Shown piece after piece: positions 16,678-25,073 of a stretch of DNA of 64,000 bases. Location: contig NZ_AP023356.1 in assembly GCF_018324205.1 (NCBI RefSeq), positions 9,306,501-9,370,500 on the forward strand, in the 5' to 3' direction. This DNA comes from Actinoplanes ianthinogenes. Lineage in GTDB: Bacteria > Actinomycetota > Actinomycetes > Mycobacteriales > Micromonosporaceae. The position numbers and the translations under genes were made by a program. Below the pieces are notes generated by a model. That model searched no databases. It saw only the letters and a list, made by a program, of their open reading frames with translations, and was not told the origin of the DNA. Position 1 is the first letter of the stretch. Each line of letters opens with the position of its first letter.

Positions 16678-17883
16678 ATGAAGAGACTGCTCGTCGCCGC
16701 CGCCGGCGCGATGGCCCTGGCCGGAGCCGGGATCGCCGTGGCCGGCCAGGCCGACGCCGCCACCCTGTCCAGCAACTGGTACGCCTCCGCGCCGTACCTG
16801 ATGCCGTTCGACAACAGCCCACCCGACCCGATCGAGGTCATGAACGCCACCGGGCAGAAGGCCTTCCAGCTCGCCTTCATCCTGGCCCCCAACGGCGGCG
16901 GCTGCACCCCGACCTGGGACGGCACCCGCCCGGTCGCCGACGACACCGCGGCCACCGCCCTGATCACCAGGATCCGCGACAACGGCGGTGACGTCAGCGT
17001 CTCGATCGGCGGCTACGGCGGCACCAAGCTCGGGCAGACCTGCGGCACCCCGGAGGCGACCGCCGCCGCGTACCAGCAGGTCGTCACGAAGTACGGGCTC
17101 AAGGCGATGGACTTCGACCTGGAGGAGCCCGAGTACGAGAACACCGCGGCCGTGCACAACGAGATCGGCGCCGCGAAGATCCTCCAGAAGAACAACCCCG
17201 GCCTGTACATCTCGATCACCACGGCGGGCACCGCGGCCGGCACCGGCTGGTTCGGCACCCAGATGCTCAACGAGGCCAAGGGACAGGGCTTCACCCCGGC
17301 CAACTACTCGATCATGCCGTTCGACGGCGGGTTCAGCGGTGGCAGCGCCCAGGTGTCGGCGCTGGAGGCGTTCCACACCATCCTGATGAACACGTTCGGG
17401 TGGGACAGCGCCACCGCGTACGCGCACGAGGGCATCTCGCAGATGAACGGGCGCAGCGACGCCGGCGAGTACTTCCGGCAGGCCGACTTCCAGACCACCC
17501 TGGACTACGCGCTCAGCCACAAGCTGGCGCGATACACCAACTGGTCGGTCAACCGGGACCGCCAGTGCGCCGACCCCAACCAGAGCACCACCTCCGGCAC
17601 GTGCAGCAGCGTCCCGCAGACGCCGTGGGAGTTCACCAAGTACTCGGCCCGGTTCGCCGGCGCCACCCCGCCCACCACGCCGCCCTCGTCGTCGCCGACC
17701 ACCAGCACCCCGCCGACCGGAACCTGCGCGGTGACGGCGTGGAGCGCCACGGCGGTATACACGCAGGGCAACCAGGTGAGCCAGAACGGGCACAAGTACA
17801 CCGCGAAGTGGTGGACGCAGGGCGAGTCGCCGGCCACCCACAGCGGACAGTGGGACGTCTGGGCCGACAACGGGAGCTGCTGA
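16678..17883 (+). CDS. Secreted GH18 chitinase with C-terminal CBM5 (second of divergent pair)
   Basis: Extracellular chitinase, 401 aa. Signal peptide about 1-28 (GQADAA), GH18 domain about 30-325 with Asp145-x-Asp147-x-Glu149 (AMDFDLEE) as catalytic core, Thr/Ser/Pro linker about 330-353, CBM5 about 355-401. GGGAG precedes ATG 16678 by six bases. The catalytic domain is clearly different from the divergent partner although the CBM5 ends are almost the same, pointing to module exchange. A strong hairpin follows 30 bp after the stop. Confidence 0.93.
   Translation: MKRLLVAAAGAMALAGAGIAVAGQADAATLSSNWYASAPYLMPFDNSPPDPIEVMNATGQKAFQLAFILAPNGGGCTPTWDGTRPVADDTAATALITRIRDNGGDVSVSIGGYGGTKLGQTCGTPEATAAAYQQVVTKYGLKAMDFDLEEPEYENTAAVHNEIGAAKILQKNNPGLYISITTAGTAAGTGWFGTQMLNEAKGQGFTPANYSIMPFDGGFSGGSAQVSALEAFHTILMNTFGWDSATAYAHEGISQMNGRSDAGEYFRQADFQTTLDYALSHKLARYTNWSVNRDRQCADPNQSTTSGTCSSVPQTPWEFTKYSARFAGATPPTTPPSSSPTTSTPPTGTCAVTAWSATAVYTQGNQVSQNGHKYTAKWWTQGESPATHSGQWDVWADNGSC
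17803..17883 (+). repeat. CBM5-encoding inverted repeat, right copy
   Basis: Partner of 15271-15351 in opposite orientation. Confidence 0.8.
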
Positions 17884-17913
17884 CCGTACCGAAAACCGGG
17901 GTGAAAAATCGTC

Positions 17914-17944
17914 GAGGCGGCGCTGGTGGTTTCAGCGCCGCCTC
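17914..17944 (+). terminator. Terminator of right chitinase
   Basis: Perfect 12-bp arms GAGGCGGCGCTG and CAGCGCCGCCTC with loop GTGGTTT, 30 bp after the stop codon. Confidence 0.8.
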
Positions 17945-18031
17945 AGTTCCGTTTCAGCCGCCGCTGCCAGCGTCGGGGTGACAGGCGACGGCCGGGGCCG
18001 CACCCGGCCGCCTCGAAACGGAAGGATGATC

Positions 18032-18436
18032 ATGTACCGCATTCTCGGCAGTGCGGCCGCGGGGGCGTTCGCGCTGGCACTGGCCGCACCGGCCGCCGCC
18101 GCGGTCGCGGACCCGCAGACCGCCTACACCATGCACCTGAGCAAGAGCGCGGTGACGATCCAGGCCGGCGGCCGGGCCTCGAACTTCGTCACGTTCACCG
18201 TGATCCCCAAGCTGGAGGACACCCGGGTCAACCTGACCGCCACCGGCCTGCCGGACGGGGTCACGGCGCGGTTCTTCCCGGCCAAGCCGTTCCTCGCGGC
18301 CACCTCGATCCTCTCGCTGAACTCCACCTCGTCGGCGCTGGCCGGGACCTTCACGGTCACCGTCTCGGCGATCACGATCAGCAGCGACCCGATCGGCGAC
18401 ACGGAAACCTTCTCGCTGACCGTCACCGGCGGCTGA
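18032..18436 (+). CDS. Small secreted Ig-like/beta-sandwich protein, function unknown
   Basis: 134 aa. Signal peptide about 1-24 (AAPAAAA); the mature part has alternating beta-strand patterns and ends TFSLTVTGG, like an NEW3 or Ig-type sandwich domain. There is no catalytic motif. AAGGA lies five bases before ATG 18032, which favours this start over the ATG two codons earlier. Its stop is one base before the next gene's ATG, so it is translationally coupled to the propeller protein and may be its partner on the cell surface. Confidence 0.72.
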   Translation: MYRILGSAAAGAFALALAAPAAAAVADPQTAYTMHLSKSAVTIQAGGRASNFVTFTVIPKLEDTRVNLTATGLPDGVTARFFPAKPFLAATSILSLNSTSSALAGTFTVTVSAITISSDPIGDTETFSLTVTGG

Positions 18437-18437
18437 G

Positions 18438-19790
18438 ATGCGGATCCGGCTTCTCCTCACCGCGGTCCTCGCCCTGGTCCTGGCGTCCCTCGCGGCGCCC
18501 GGACCGGCGTCGGCCGCCTCGGTGACCTGGCCACAGTTCGGTCATGACGCCCGGCTCTCCGGCGCCAACCCGGACGAGAAGACCATCACCCGCGACACGG
18601 TCCGCAACCTCACCCTGGAGTACGTCGCGGCCGGCCCGGCCGACGCGACCTTCGGCGGCGTCTCGCGCTCGTCCCCGGCGGTCGTGGGCGACGTCGCCTA
18701 CCTCGGCACCGACCAGGGCCTGCTGCTCGCCCTGCCGGCCACCGGCTGCGGCGCCGACCAGTGCGACCCGCTGTGGACCGCGCGGCTCAGCAACGGGGCG
18801 TTCACCACCCCGGCGGTCGCCGGCGGCCTGGTCTTCGTCTCCTCGGCCGGCAACACCGACAACAACCTCGGCACGCTGTACGCGTTCCGGGCCGCCGGCT
18901 GCGGGCAGAAGTCCTGCAAGCCGGTCTGGACGGCTGCGGTGCCCAACACCGACTCGTCACCCACCGTATCCGGCGGCACCCTCTACATCGTCGCCGGTGA
19001 CGGCCGGTTGCTGGCCTTCACCGCCTCCGGCTGCGGCCGGGCCACCTGCAAACCGCTGTGGACCGGTGCCCTGAAGACCTCCGGCAACGCCGCCCCGGCG
19101 GTGGCCAACGGCCTGGTCTACGCGACCTCGTCGGACCGTCTGGTGGCGTTCGCCGCCGGCGGCTGCGGCAAGCCGGCCTGCCCGCCGGTCTGGGCCAGCC
19201 GGCCGGTCGCCGGCTCGGACACCGGTTCCGGCCTCATCCAGGACGTCGGACCCACGGTCGACGGCGACACGGTGTACTTCGCCAGCGTCGACTTCCAGAG
19301 CCCCGGCGGGGTGACCAGCACCGTCTACGCCATGTCGTCGACCGGCTGCTCCTCAACCCGGAACCTCGACTGCCCGCCGCTCTGGATCGCCCACCCGGCG
19401 GACTTCGACTCGATCCAGGCCAACCTGACCGTCGCCGACGGCGTGCTCTACGGCAGCGCGGTCGGCCTGCTGTACGCCTTCGACGCCAACGGCTGCGGCA
19501 AGCCGGTCTGCGACTTCCTGTGGATCGGCAACCTCGGCCCGGAGTCCGGCACCAGCGCCTCCCCGTCCACCGCGGGCGGCGTCACCTACTACACCCAGAA
19601 CGTCGGCCAGATCGGCGGCTTCGACGCCCGCGGCTGCGGCGAGCGCGTCTGCGGCCCGCTGTTCGCCGCCACCACCCAGCCCACCGACGCCTTCATGACC
19701 ACCCCGGTCATCGTCAACGGCCGCCTGTACGTAGCCGGCCCGGCGGTGGGCAACCGCCCCACGATGTGGGTCTACCACCTCGCCAGGTGA
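18438..19790 (+). CDS. Secreted PQQ-like beta-propeller protein with disulfide-bearing blades
   Basis: 450 aa with signal peptide about 1-27 (GPASAA). The rest is a chain of about seven 45-60-residue repeats, each with a SPxVxxGxxY strand, an L(Y/L)AF strand and GCG-x3-C-x-P-L/V-W. The regularly spaced Cys pairs (for example GCGQKSCKPVW and GCGKPACPPVW) suggest one disulfide per blade. This resembles quinoprotein-type propellers, but PQQ-ligand residues are not evident, so a binding or scaffold role is more likely than an enzyme. Co-transcribed with the Ig-like gene and closed by a strong terminator. Confidence 0.8.
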   Translation: MRIRLLLTAVLALVLASLAAPGPASAASVTWPQFGHDARLSGANPDEKTITRDTVRNLTLEYVAAGPADATFGGVSRSSPAVVGDVAYLGTDQGLLLALPATGCGADQCDPLWTARLSNGAFTTPAVAGGLVFVSSAGNTDNNLGTLYAFRAAGCGQKSCKPVWTAAVPNTDSSPTVSGGTLYIVAGDGRLLAFTASGCGRATCKPLWTGALKTSGNAAPAVANGLVYATSSDRLVAFAAGGCGKPACPPVWASRPVAGSDTGSGLIQDVGPTVDGDTVYFASVDFQSPGGVTSTVYAMSSTGCSSTRNLDCPPLWIAHPADFDSIQANLTVADGVLYGSAVGLLYAFDANGCGKPVCDFLWIGNLGPESGTSASPSTAGGVTYYTQNVGQIGGFDARGCGERVCGPLFAATTQPTDAFMTTPVIVNGRLYVAGPAVGNRPTMWVYHLAR

Positions 19791-19796
19791 AACCGG

Positions 19797-19837
19797 CAGC
19801 GCCGCCACGGACGTGCCTCCCCGTGGCGGCGCTGTTT
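19797..19837 (+). terminator. Terminator after propeller gene
   Basis: Perfect 14-bp arms CAGCGCCGCCACGG and CCGTGGCGGCGCTG, 10-nt loop, followed by TTT. The TTTAAGAT after it overlaps the -10 box of the next gene. Confidence 0.85.
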
Positions 19838-19848
19838 AAGATCCACAG

Positions 19849-21303
19849 GTGACCCGCCCACCGCTGCGGTCGCCCCTGGGCGACTGGTCCTGGCTGGAGA
19901 AAGGGCTCGCCTCGGGCGGCGCCCTCGACCCCCGCAGCGACTCGGGGTCGCGCATCCTCTACTGGGTCCGTGCCGACCGGGACGGCCCGGTCACGCGGCA
20001 CCTGCTGGCCCACACGACCGGTCGCCACGCCCGGCGGGCCCTCACCCTGCTGAACGACCTGTCCGCCGCCAACCCGGACTGGCCGCTGATCGCGGACGCG
20101 GCCGGACAAGCCCTCAGCGACCCGGATCCGCAGGTCCGGCGAGCCGCGGCCACGCTGCTGGTGAGCACCGCCGCACCGGAGCGCGCCCTGGCCGCGTTGT
20201 CCGCTTCGACCGACCCGGTCACCCGGATCGCGCTGATGGAGTCCATCCCGTGGCAGCGGCAGCCGATTCTGGAGGATCTGCGCTCAGATCCGGTCCCGGC
20301 CGTCCGGCTGCTGGCCAACGTCGCCCTGTATCGCGAGCACGATCCGGCGGCCTGGCCGGCCCTGGACGCCGCGATCCGTGTCGATCTCGAAGCCTCCATC
20401 GGTGCGCTGAACGCACCCGGCCGGCACTGGGCGTCCGCACTGACCCGCCTCGACCGGGAGGCGGACTGCTGCGCCTGGGCGGAAGAGCTGACCCAGCCGT
20501 CGGAGAGCCTGGCGGTCCGGCTCGAAGGTGTGCGGATGGCCGTCGCCGCGATGCGGCAATGGCGGACCGCTCCGGTCCGGGTCACCCCGATGCTCACCGG
20601 TCTGCTCGATGCGATTTCGGTACGCCCGGCGGCCCTGCACGCGATCGCGACCTCGCTGACCGCCTCCTGCCTGGCCGCCGACGACCTCGCCGCGATGCTC
20701 GGCGATCCCGTCCTCGGCCCGGTCGCCGCCACCGCGCTGGGCGCCACCGGCGACCACCGGGCGGTGCCCCACCTGATTCACCTTATGCTCGCCGGCAGCG
20801 ACGAACCCCGCCTCGCCGAGGCGTTCCGAGCGGTCGCCCGGGCCGGCGCCGACCCGGATGCCCCGGTGGCTGCCGCCCGGCAGATCGTCGCCGCCCAGCC
20901 GGCCTCGTGCGAGCCCGGCCTGCCGATGCGTGTGCTCGCCGCGTTCGGTCCGGCGGCCGCCGCCGCGGTGCCGGAGTTGATCGCCAGGCTCGGCGCGGTC
21001 GAGAACGACACACCGGACCTGACCTTCTCCGTCCTCGGCCGGATCGGTCCGGCCGCCGCGGCCGCGGCCCCGGCGCTGCGGCAGTACGGCACCGGCAACG
21101 CCGAACTCGCCCTCCTCGAAGTCACGGGGGACCGTGAGGTGGCCGACCGCTACCTCGCCCGCTGTCCGGAAGAGCTGCGCCCCGGAGGCATCGCCGCCGC
21201 GATGCTGGCCTGGCTCGACGAACGTGGTGGACTCACCGAGCGCCAAGATTCGCAGTTGCGAAGCCTGTCCGGTGTGGCAGGCTCGTCGCCGTGCAAGAGT
21301 TGA
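19849..21303 (+). CDS. HEAT-repeat protein, function unknown
   Basis: 484 aa, cytosolic, composed of HEAT-like helical pairs (ALSDPDPQVRRAAATLLVST, RSDPVPAVRLLANVALY, LATALGATGDHRAVPHLIHL). Such proteins are protein-binding scaffolds. GTG 19849 is preceded by TAAGAT ending six bases upstream, the spacing of a leaderless promoter. The 3' end overlaps the start of the next gene by 13 bp, so the two are probably co-expressed. Confidence 0.75.
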   Translation: MTRPPLRSPLGDWSWLEKGLASGGALDPRSDSGSRILYWVRADRDGPVTRHLLAHTTGRHARRALTLLNDLSAANPDWPLIADAAGQALSDPDPQVRRAAATLLVSTAAPERALAALSASTDPVTRIALMESIPWQRQPILEDLRSDPVPAVRLLANVALYREHDPAAWPALDAAIRVDLEASIGALNAPGRHWASALTRLDREADCCAWAEELTQPSESLAVRLEGVRMAVAAMRQWRTAPVRVTPMLTGLLDAISVRPAALHAIATSLTASCLAADDLAAMLGDPVLGPVAATALGATGDHRAVPHLIHLMLAGSDEPRLAEAFRAVARAGADPDAPVAAARQIVAAQPASCEPGLPMRVLAAFGPAAAAAVPELIARLGAVENDTPDLTFSVLGRIGPAAAAAAPALRQYGTGNAELALLEVTGDREVADRYLARCPEELRPGGIAAAMLAWLDERGGLTERQDSQLRSLSGVAGSSPCKS

Positions 21304-22043
21304 TCGATGTGGGGGACGGGTCCGTCTGGGCCGAGGACACCGGCGGCGACCTGCCGCCCGTTGTGCTGCTGCACCCGGGCACCGGCGACTCCCGGATCTG
21401 GGATCCCGTGCGGGAACGCCTCACCGGCGAGTACCGCCTGATCCGCTACGACGTCCGGGGCTTCGGCCGCTCCGCGCCACCGGCCCGCCGGTTCTCCCTG
21501 CTCGACGACCTGCGCCGCGTCCTCGACCGGTTCGGCGCCGGGCCGGCGCTGTTCGCCGGGTGCAGCATGGGCGGCGGCACCACCCTCGACCTCGCCCTGG
21601 CCGAGCCGGATCGGGTCCGTGGCATGGTGCTGGCCTGCCCCGGCATCTCCGGCGCCCCGCCCGCGCACGATCCCGCCGACGAGCCGGACAGCCCCGACCC
21701 GGCGATCTTCCTCGAGCAGGGCGTCACCCGCTGGGCCCGGGCCGGCCGCGACCCGGTCGTCGTCGACCAGCTGCGCTCCTCGGTCCGCTTCTGGCTGCAC
21801 TGGGCCGACACCCTGGCCGGCGACGGCGACACCTGGTCCCGCCTGGAGGACATCACCACCCCCGGCGTCCTGCTGCTCGGTGACCTGGAACGCCCGTCGT
21901 TCGTCCCGGCCTGCCTCGAAGCCGCCCGCCGCCTCCCGGCCTGCCGCCTCCAGAGGGTCTCCGGCGCCGACCACTTCCTGCCACTGCGAGCACCGGACAT
22001 CGTGGTGGAATCCCTGCGCTCCCTGACCCGAGCCGATGCCTGA
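21291..22043 (+). CDS. Alpha/beta hydrolase
   Basis: 250-aa serine hydrolase with HPGTGDSRIW (oxyanion region), GCSMGG nucleophile elbow (Ser about 93) and His in GADHFLPL. The acid is less clear; the usual strand-7 Asp may be in LLLGDLERP. GTG 21291 lies inside the end of the HEAT gene, suggesting coupled translation. Substrate unknown. It is convergent with the aldo/keto reductase gene. Confidence 0.82.
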   Translation: MQELIDVGDGSVWAEDTGGDLPPVVLLHPGTGDSRIWDPVRERLTGEYRLIRYDVRGFGRSAPPARRFSLLDDLRRVLDRFGAGPALFAGCSMGGGTTLDLALAEPDRVRGMVLACPGISGAPPAHDPADEPDSPDPAIFLEQGVTRWARAGRDPVVVDQLRSSVRFWLHWADTLAGDGDTWSRLEDITTPGVLLLGDLERPSFVPACLEAARRLPACRLQRVSGADHFLPLRAPDIVVESLRSLTRADA

Positions 22044-22080
22044 CACAACCTGAGCGCGACATCCCCCGAGCTGGGCGAGC

Positions 22081-23067
22081 TCAGCGGTTCGTCATCCGCT
22101 CCATCTGTTCGGCGTACCGCGCGCCCTGGATCTCGACCCGAGCCGTGGCCGCATCGATCTCCGCCAGATCCTCGGGGCTCAGCGTCACCGAGGCGGCCCC
22201 GATGTTCTCCTCCAGCCGCTCCAACCGCCGGGTCCCCGGGATCGGCACGATCCACGGCCGCTGCGCGAGCAGCCAGCCCAGCGCGATCTGCGCCATCGTC
22301 ACACCCTTGCGTCGCGCGATCTCCCCGACCAGGTCGATCAGCTCCTGGTTGGCCTCGCGCGCCTCCTCCGCGAACCGGGGGATGGTCGTCCGGATGTCAC
22401 CCGGCGTGAACGCGGTCTCCGGCGAGATCGCCCCGGTCAGGAACCCCTTGCCCAGCGGGCTGTAGGGGACCAGTCCGATCCCGAGTTCCGCGCACAGCGG
22501 GATGATCTCCGCCTCGGGCCGCTTCCACCACAGCGAGTACTCGTTCTGCACCGCGGTCACCGGCTGCACCGCGTGCGCCCGCCGCACGGTCGCGGCCGCC
22601 GCCTCGGACATGCCGAAGTGCTTGACCTTGCCGGCCTCGATCAGCTCCCGGACCGCGCCGGCGACCTCCTCGATCGGCACCTCGGGGTTGACCCGGTGCT
22701 GATAGAACAGGTCGATCCGGTCGGTGCGCAGCCGCCGCAGCGAGGCGTCCGCGACCTGCTTGATGTGCTCCGGCCGGCTCGACAGCCCCGTCTGCCTGCC
22801 GTCGGCGTCGAAGGCGAAGCCGAACTTGGTCGCGATGACGACCTGGTCCCGCACGGGTTCGAGCGCCTCGCCGACCAGCTCCTCGTTGACGAACGGCCCG
22901 TACACCTCGGCCGTGTCGAAGAAGGTCACCCCGCGCTCGACGGCCGCCCGCAGCAGCGCGATGTTGGCGTCCCGGTCCGGCCCCGGCCCGTAGCTCTGGC
23001 TCATGCCCATCGCCCCGAAGCCGATCGCCGACACCTCGAGGCCCCTGCCGAGAATGCGTTTCTGCAT
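22081..23067 (-). CDS. Aldo/keto reductase
   Basis: NADPH-dependent reductase of carbonyl compounds, 328 aa. The catalytic tetrad is seen as Asp and Tyr in FFDTAEVYG, Lys in ATKFGF and His in YQHRVNP. PIPGTRRLERLEENI is the C-terminal cofactor phosphate-binding block. It belongs to the branch often found near regulators (AKR11/13-like). A 10-bp gap separates it from the methyltransferase gene upstream on the same strand, so they probably form an operon. Confidence 0.93.
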   Translation of the reverse strand: MQKRILGRGLEVSAIGFGAMGMSQSYGPGPDRDANIALLRAAVERGVTFFDTAEVYGPFVNEELVGEALEPVRDQVVIATKFGFAFDADGRQTGLSSRPEHIKQVADASLRRLRTDRIDLFYQHRVNPEVPIEEVAGAVRELIEAGKVKHFGMSEAAAATVRRAHAVQPVTAVQNEYSLWWKRPEAEIIPLCAELGIGLVPYSPLGKGFLTGAISPETAFTPGDIRTTIPRFAEEAREANQELIDLVGEIARRKGVTMAQIALGWLLAQRPWIVPIPGTRRLERLEENIGAASVTLSPEDLAEIDAATARVEIQGARYAEQMERMTNR

Positions 23068-23077
23068 GTGGCCAACG

Positions 23078-23848
23078 TTAGACAGTCCGGCTCCCAGGCC
23101 CGTCCTTCGACGCCCACCCCAGATAGGTGACGACCGGCGGCCCGGACGGATCCAGCACGAACCCGGTCAGCGGACCGATCTCCTCGTCGCTCAGCCGCCC
23201 CCGCCGGCGCCGCAGCACCGCGCTGACCAGCCGCCCGATGCTCGCCGGCTTGAACCCGCACACCTCCCGCCCGCGCAGCCCGTGCGCGGCCAGCGCGGCG
23301 TCGATCTCACCGGGCGGCCGCAGGCGCCCGGCCGTGTACCGCCCCGGCGGCATGATCCGCGTGAACGGAATAGCCTGGAACGCCCCGAGATACACCATCC
23401 GCCCGGGCACCGTCCGATTCACCGTGTCGTAGACGAGCACCCCGCCCGGCCGCAGCACCCGGGCCACCTCGCCGGCCACCCGGTCGAGATCCTCGGTGAT
23501 CTCGAATGTGTCGGCGCAGTAGACGAGGTCGAACGCCGCGTCCGGGAACGGCAACTCCTCGCCCGGCGCGGTCACGAAATCAACGCCCGGCACGGATTCC
23601 CTGGCCAGCTCGGTCGCGACCGGCGACGGATCGACGCTGGTCACCTCCAGGCCGAGCCCGGCCAGACCGCCGGCCAGCACCCCACGGCCGCCGCCGACGA
23701 CCAGGGTGCGGGCCGCCGGCCCGACAAGATCAAGAGCAGTTTTCCGTACGTACGAAAGTCGCACCTCGTGAAAAGCGACCGCACGCACATGGCGGCCGTC
23801 GATGGCATCTGCCGAACGGGTGTCGAGCTCCAGGCGCGGACCGGCCAT
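23078..23848 (-). CDS. Class I SAM-dependent methyltransferase (UbiE/UbiG-like)
   Basis: 256 aa from ATG 23848, which has GGGGGAGG just upstream; the longer frame would run across the HxlR gene promoter. SAM-binding motif I is TLVVGGGRGVLAGGLAG (Gly-rich loop), followed by VTSVDPS, and FDLVYCADTFEI plus RVLRPGGVLVYDT are motifs II and III. The substrate is unknown; the family methylates quinone-like or other small molecules. Divergent from an HxlR regulator across a 55-bp region with a 19-bp palindrome, so regulation by HxlR is likely. Confidence 0.88.
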   Translation of the reverse strand: MAGPRLELDTRSADAIDGRHVRAVAFHEVRLSYVRKTALDLVGPAARTLVVGGGRGVLAGGLAGLGLEVTSVDPSPVATELARESVPGVDFVTAPGEELPFPDAAFDLVYCADTFEITEDLDRVAGEVARVLRPGGVLVYDTVNRTVPGRMVYLGAFQAIPFTRIMPPGRYTAGRLRPPGEIDAALAAHGLRGREVCGFKPASIGRLVSAVLRRRRGRLSDEEIGPLTGFVLDPSGPPVVTYLGWASKDGPGSRTV

Positions 23849-23862
23849 GCTGCCTCCCCCTT

Positions 23863-23881
23863 GAGTTCCCTGAGGGAACTC
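23863..23881. promoter_or_regulatory. Palindromic operator between methyltransferase and HxlR genes
   Basis: GAGTTCCCT-G-AGGGAACTC: perfect 9-bp arms around one base, centred between the divergent starts. It is the natural candidate binding site of the adjacent HxlR regulator. Confidence 0.65.
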
Positions 23882-23903
23882 TACTCGCAGTAGGCTCCTG
23901 CGC

Positions 23904-24407
23904 ATGACCCGCACGCGACTGACCGATGTGGCCTGCTCCATCGCCCGCGCGACCGACCTGTTCGCCGACGCCTGGACCGCGCTGATCATGCGAGACGTGC
24001 TGGTCGGCATCACCCGCTTCGACGACCTGGCCGAGGACCTCCCGATCTCCCGCAAGGTCCTGACCCAGCGCCTGAACCGGCTCGTGGAGGAGGACGTCCT
24101 GGCCCGCGAGCGCTACCAGGACCACCCGCCCCGCGAGCACTACGTCCCGACCGAGAAGGGCAGGGAGCTGTTTCCGGTCCTGCTCGCCCTGATGAACTGG
24201 GGTGATCGCTGGTACAGCCAGGACGGCCCGCCCGTGCGCCTCCACCACCGCGACTGCGGGCAGGACACCACCGCGGTCACCACCTGTGCGCACTGCCAGG
24301 AGCCACTGACGGCCGGCAACACCACCCAGCTGCCGGGCCCGGGCGGCCGGCTCGGCCCGGGCACCACCGTCATCGGCGCCCTGCTGGCCGGCCGCCGCAC
24401 CCGCTGA
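23904..24407 (+). CDS. HxlR-family transcriptional regulator
   Basis: 167-aa winged-helix regulator: CSIARATDLFADAWTALIMRDVLVG and LPISRKVLTQRLNRLVEEDVL are the family helix-turn-helix region. The C-terminal extension carries three cysteines (RDCG..TTCAHC) that could sense thiol-reactive compounds or bind metal. TAGGCT ends seven bases before ATG 23904, suggesting a leaderless message. Likely controls itself and the divergent methyltransferase/AKR operon. Confidence 0.9.
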   Translation: MTRTRLTDVACSIARATDLFADAWTALIMRDVLVGITRFDDLAEDLPISRKVLTQRLNRLVEEDVLARERYQDHPPREHYVPTEKGRELFPVLLALMNWGDRWYSQDGPPVRLHHRDCGQDTTAVTTCAHCQEPLTAGNTTQLPGPGGRLGPGTTVIGALLAGRRTR

Positions 24408-24497
24408 GCCGCTGTCGTTTCCGTCCAAGACGGCCGGCCGGGCCGGGTCCTAGCGTGAATCCCGCCAGTCCGGCCGAGTCTGAAGGAGACAGCACCC

Positions 24498-25073
24498 ATG
24501 CGTGACCTGGTCTACACCGGTTTCATGTCGCTCGACGGGATCGTGGACTCGCCCGGCGGTCCCGAGGAGGGGCACCGCAGCGGCGGCTGGGTGGTCAAGG
24601 ACCTCGAGTTCGTCCCGGAGGCCTGGTCGCTGAAGGGCGAGGAGCTCGCCGACACGACGGCGCTGATGTTCGGCCGTCACAGCTACGAGGCGTTCGCGCC
24701 GGTCTGGCCCGGATCGGCGGACCACGCCGGCTACAAGGAGCTGCCCAAGTACGTCGTGTCGCAGACGCTGACCGACGACGCCGTCGTCGACGGGTGGGGG
24801 CCGACCACGATCCTGCGGTCGACCGCGGACGTCGCCGCGCTCAAGCAGGGCGAGGGCGGCGCGATCTTCATACACGGCAGCGCCGAGCTGGCCCGGCGGC
24901 TGTCCGACGCGGACCTGATCGACCAGTACAACCTGCTTGTCTTCCCGGTCCTGCTCGGGGCCGGGAAGAGCCTGTTCGGCCGGGCCGATCGGGACAAGCG
25001 GATGCTGACGCTGCGCGAATCGGAGAGCTATGCCAACGGGATCCTGAAACTGGTCTACTCCGTCAAGCGCTGA
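24498..25073 (+). CDS. Dihydrofolate reductase-fold (RibD C-terminal-like) protein
   Basis: 191-aa reductase-like protein (YTGFMSLDGIVDSPGG start, LMFGRHSYEAFAPVW, IFIHGSAELARRLSDADLIDQYNLLVFPVLLGAGKSLF). The fold binds NADPH; the physiological substrate of these stand-alone proteins is unknown. GAAGGAG precedes ATG 24498 with good spacing. Overlaps the convergent AraC-type gene by 19 bp at the 3' ends. A second, more distant member lies at 39902-40438. Confidence 0.88.
   Translation: MRDLVYTGFMSLDGIVDSPGGPEEGHRSGGWVVKDLEFVPEAWSLKGEELADTTALMFGRHSYEAFAPVWPGSADHAGYKELPKYVVSQTLTDDAVVDGWGPTTILRSTADVAALKQGEGGAIFIHGSAELARRLSDADLIDQYNLLVFPVLLGAGKSLFGRADRDKRMLTLRESESYANGILKLVYSVKR

Noticed and set aside
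20612..20630. TTTCGGTACGCCC inside the HEAT gene
   Set aside because: Within coding sequence and lacks the GAGCAC part of the shared element.
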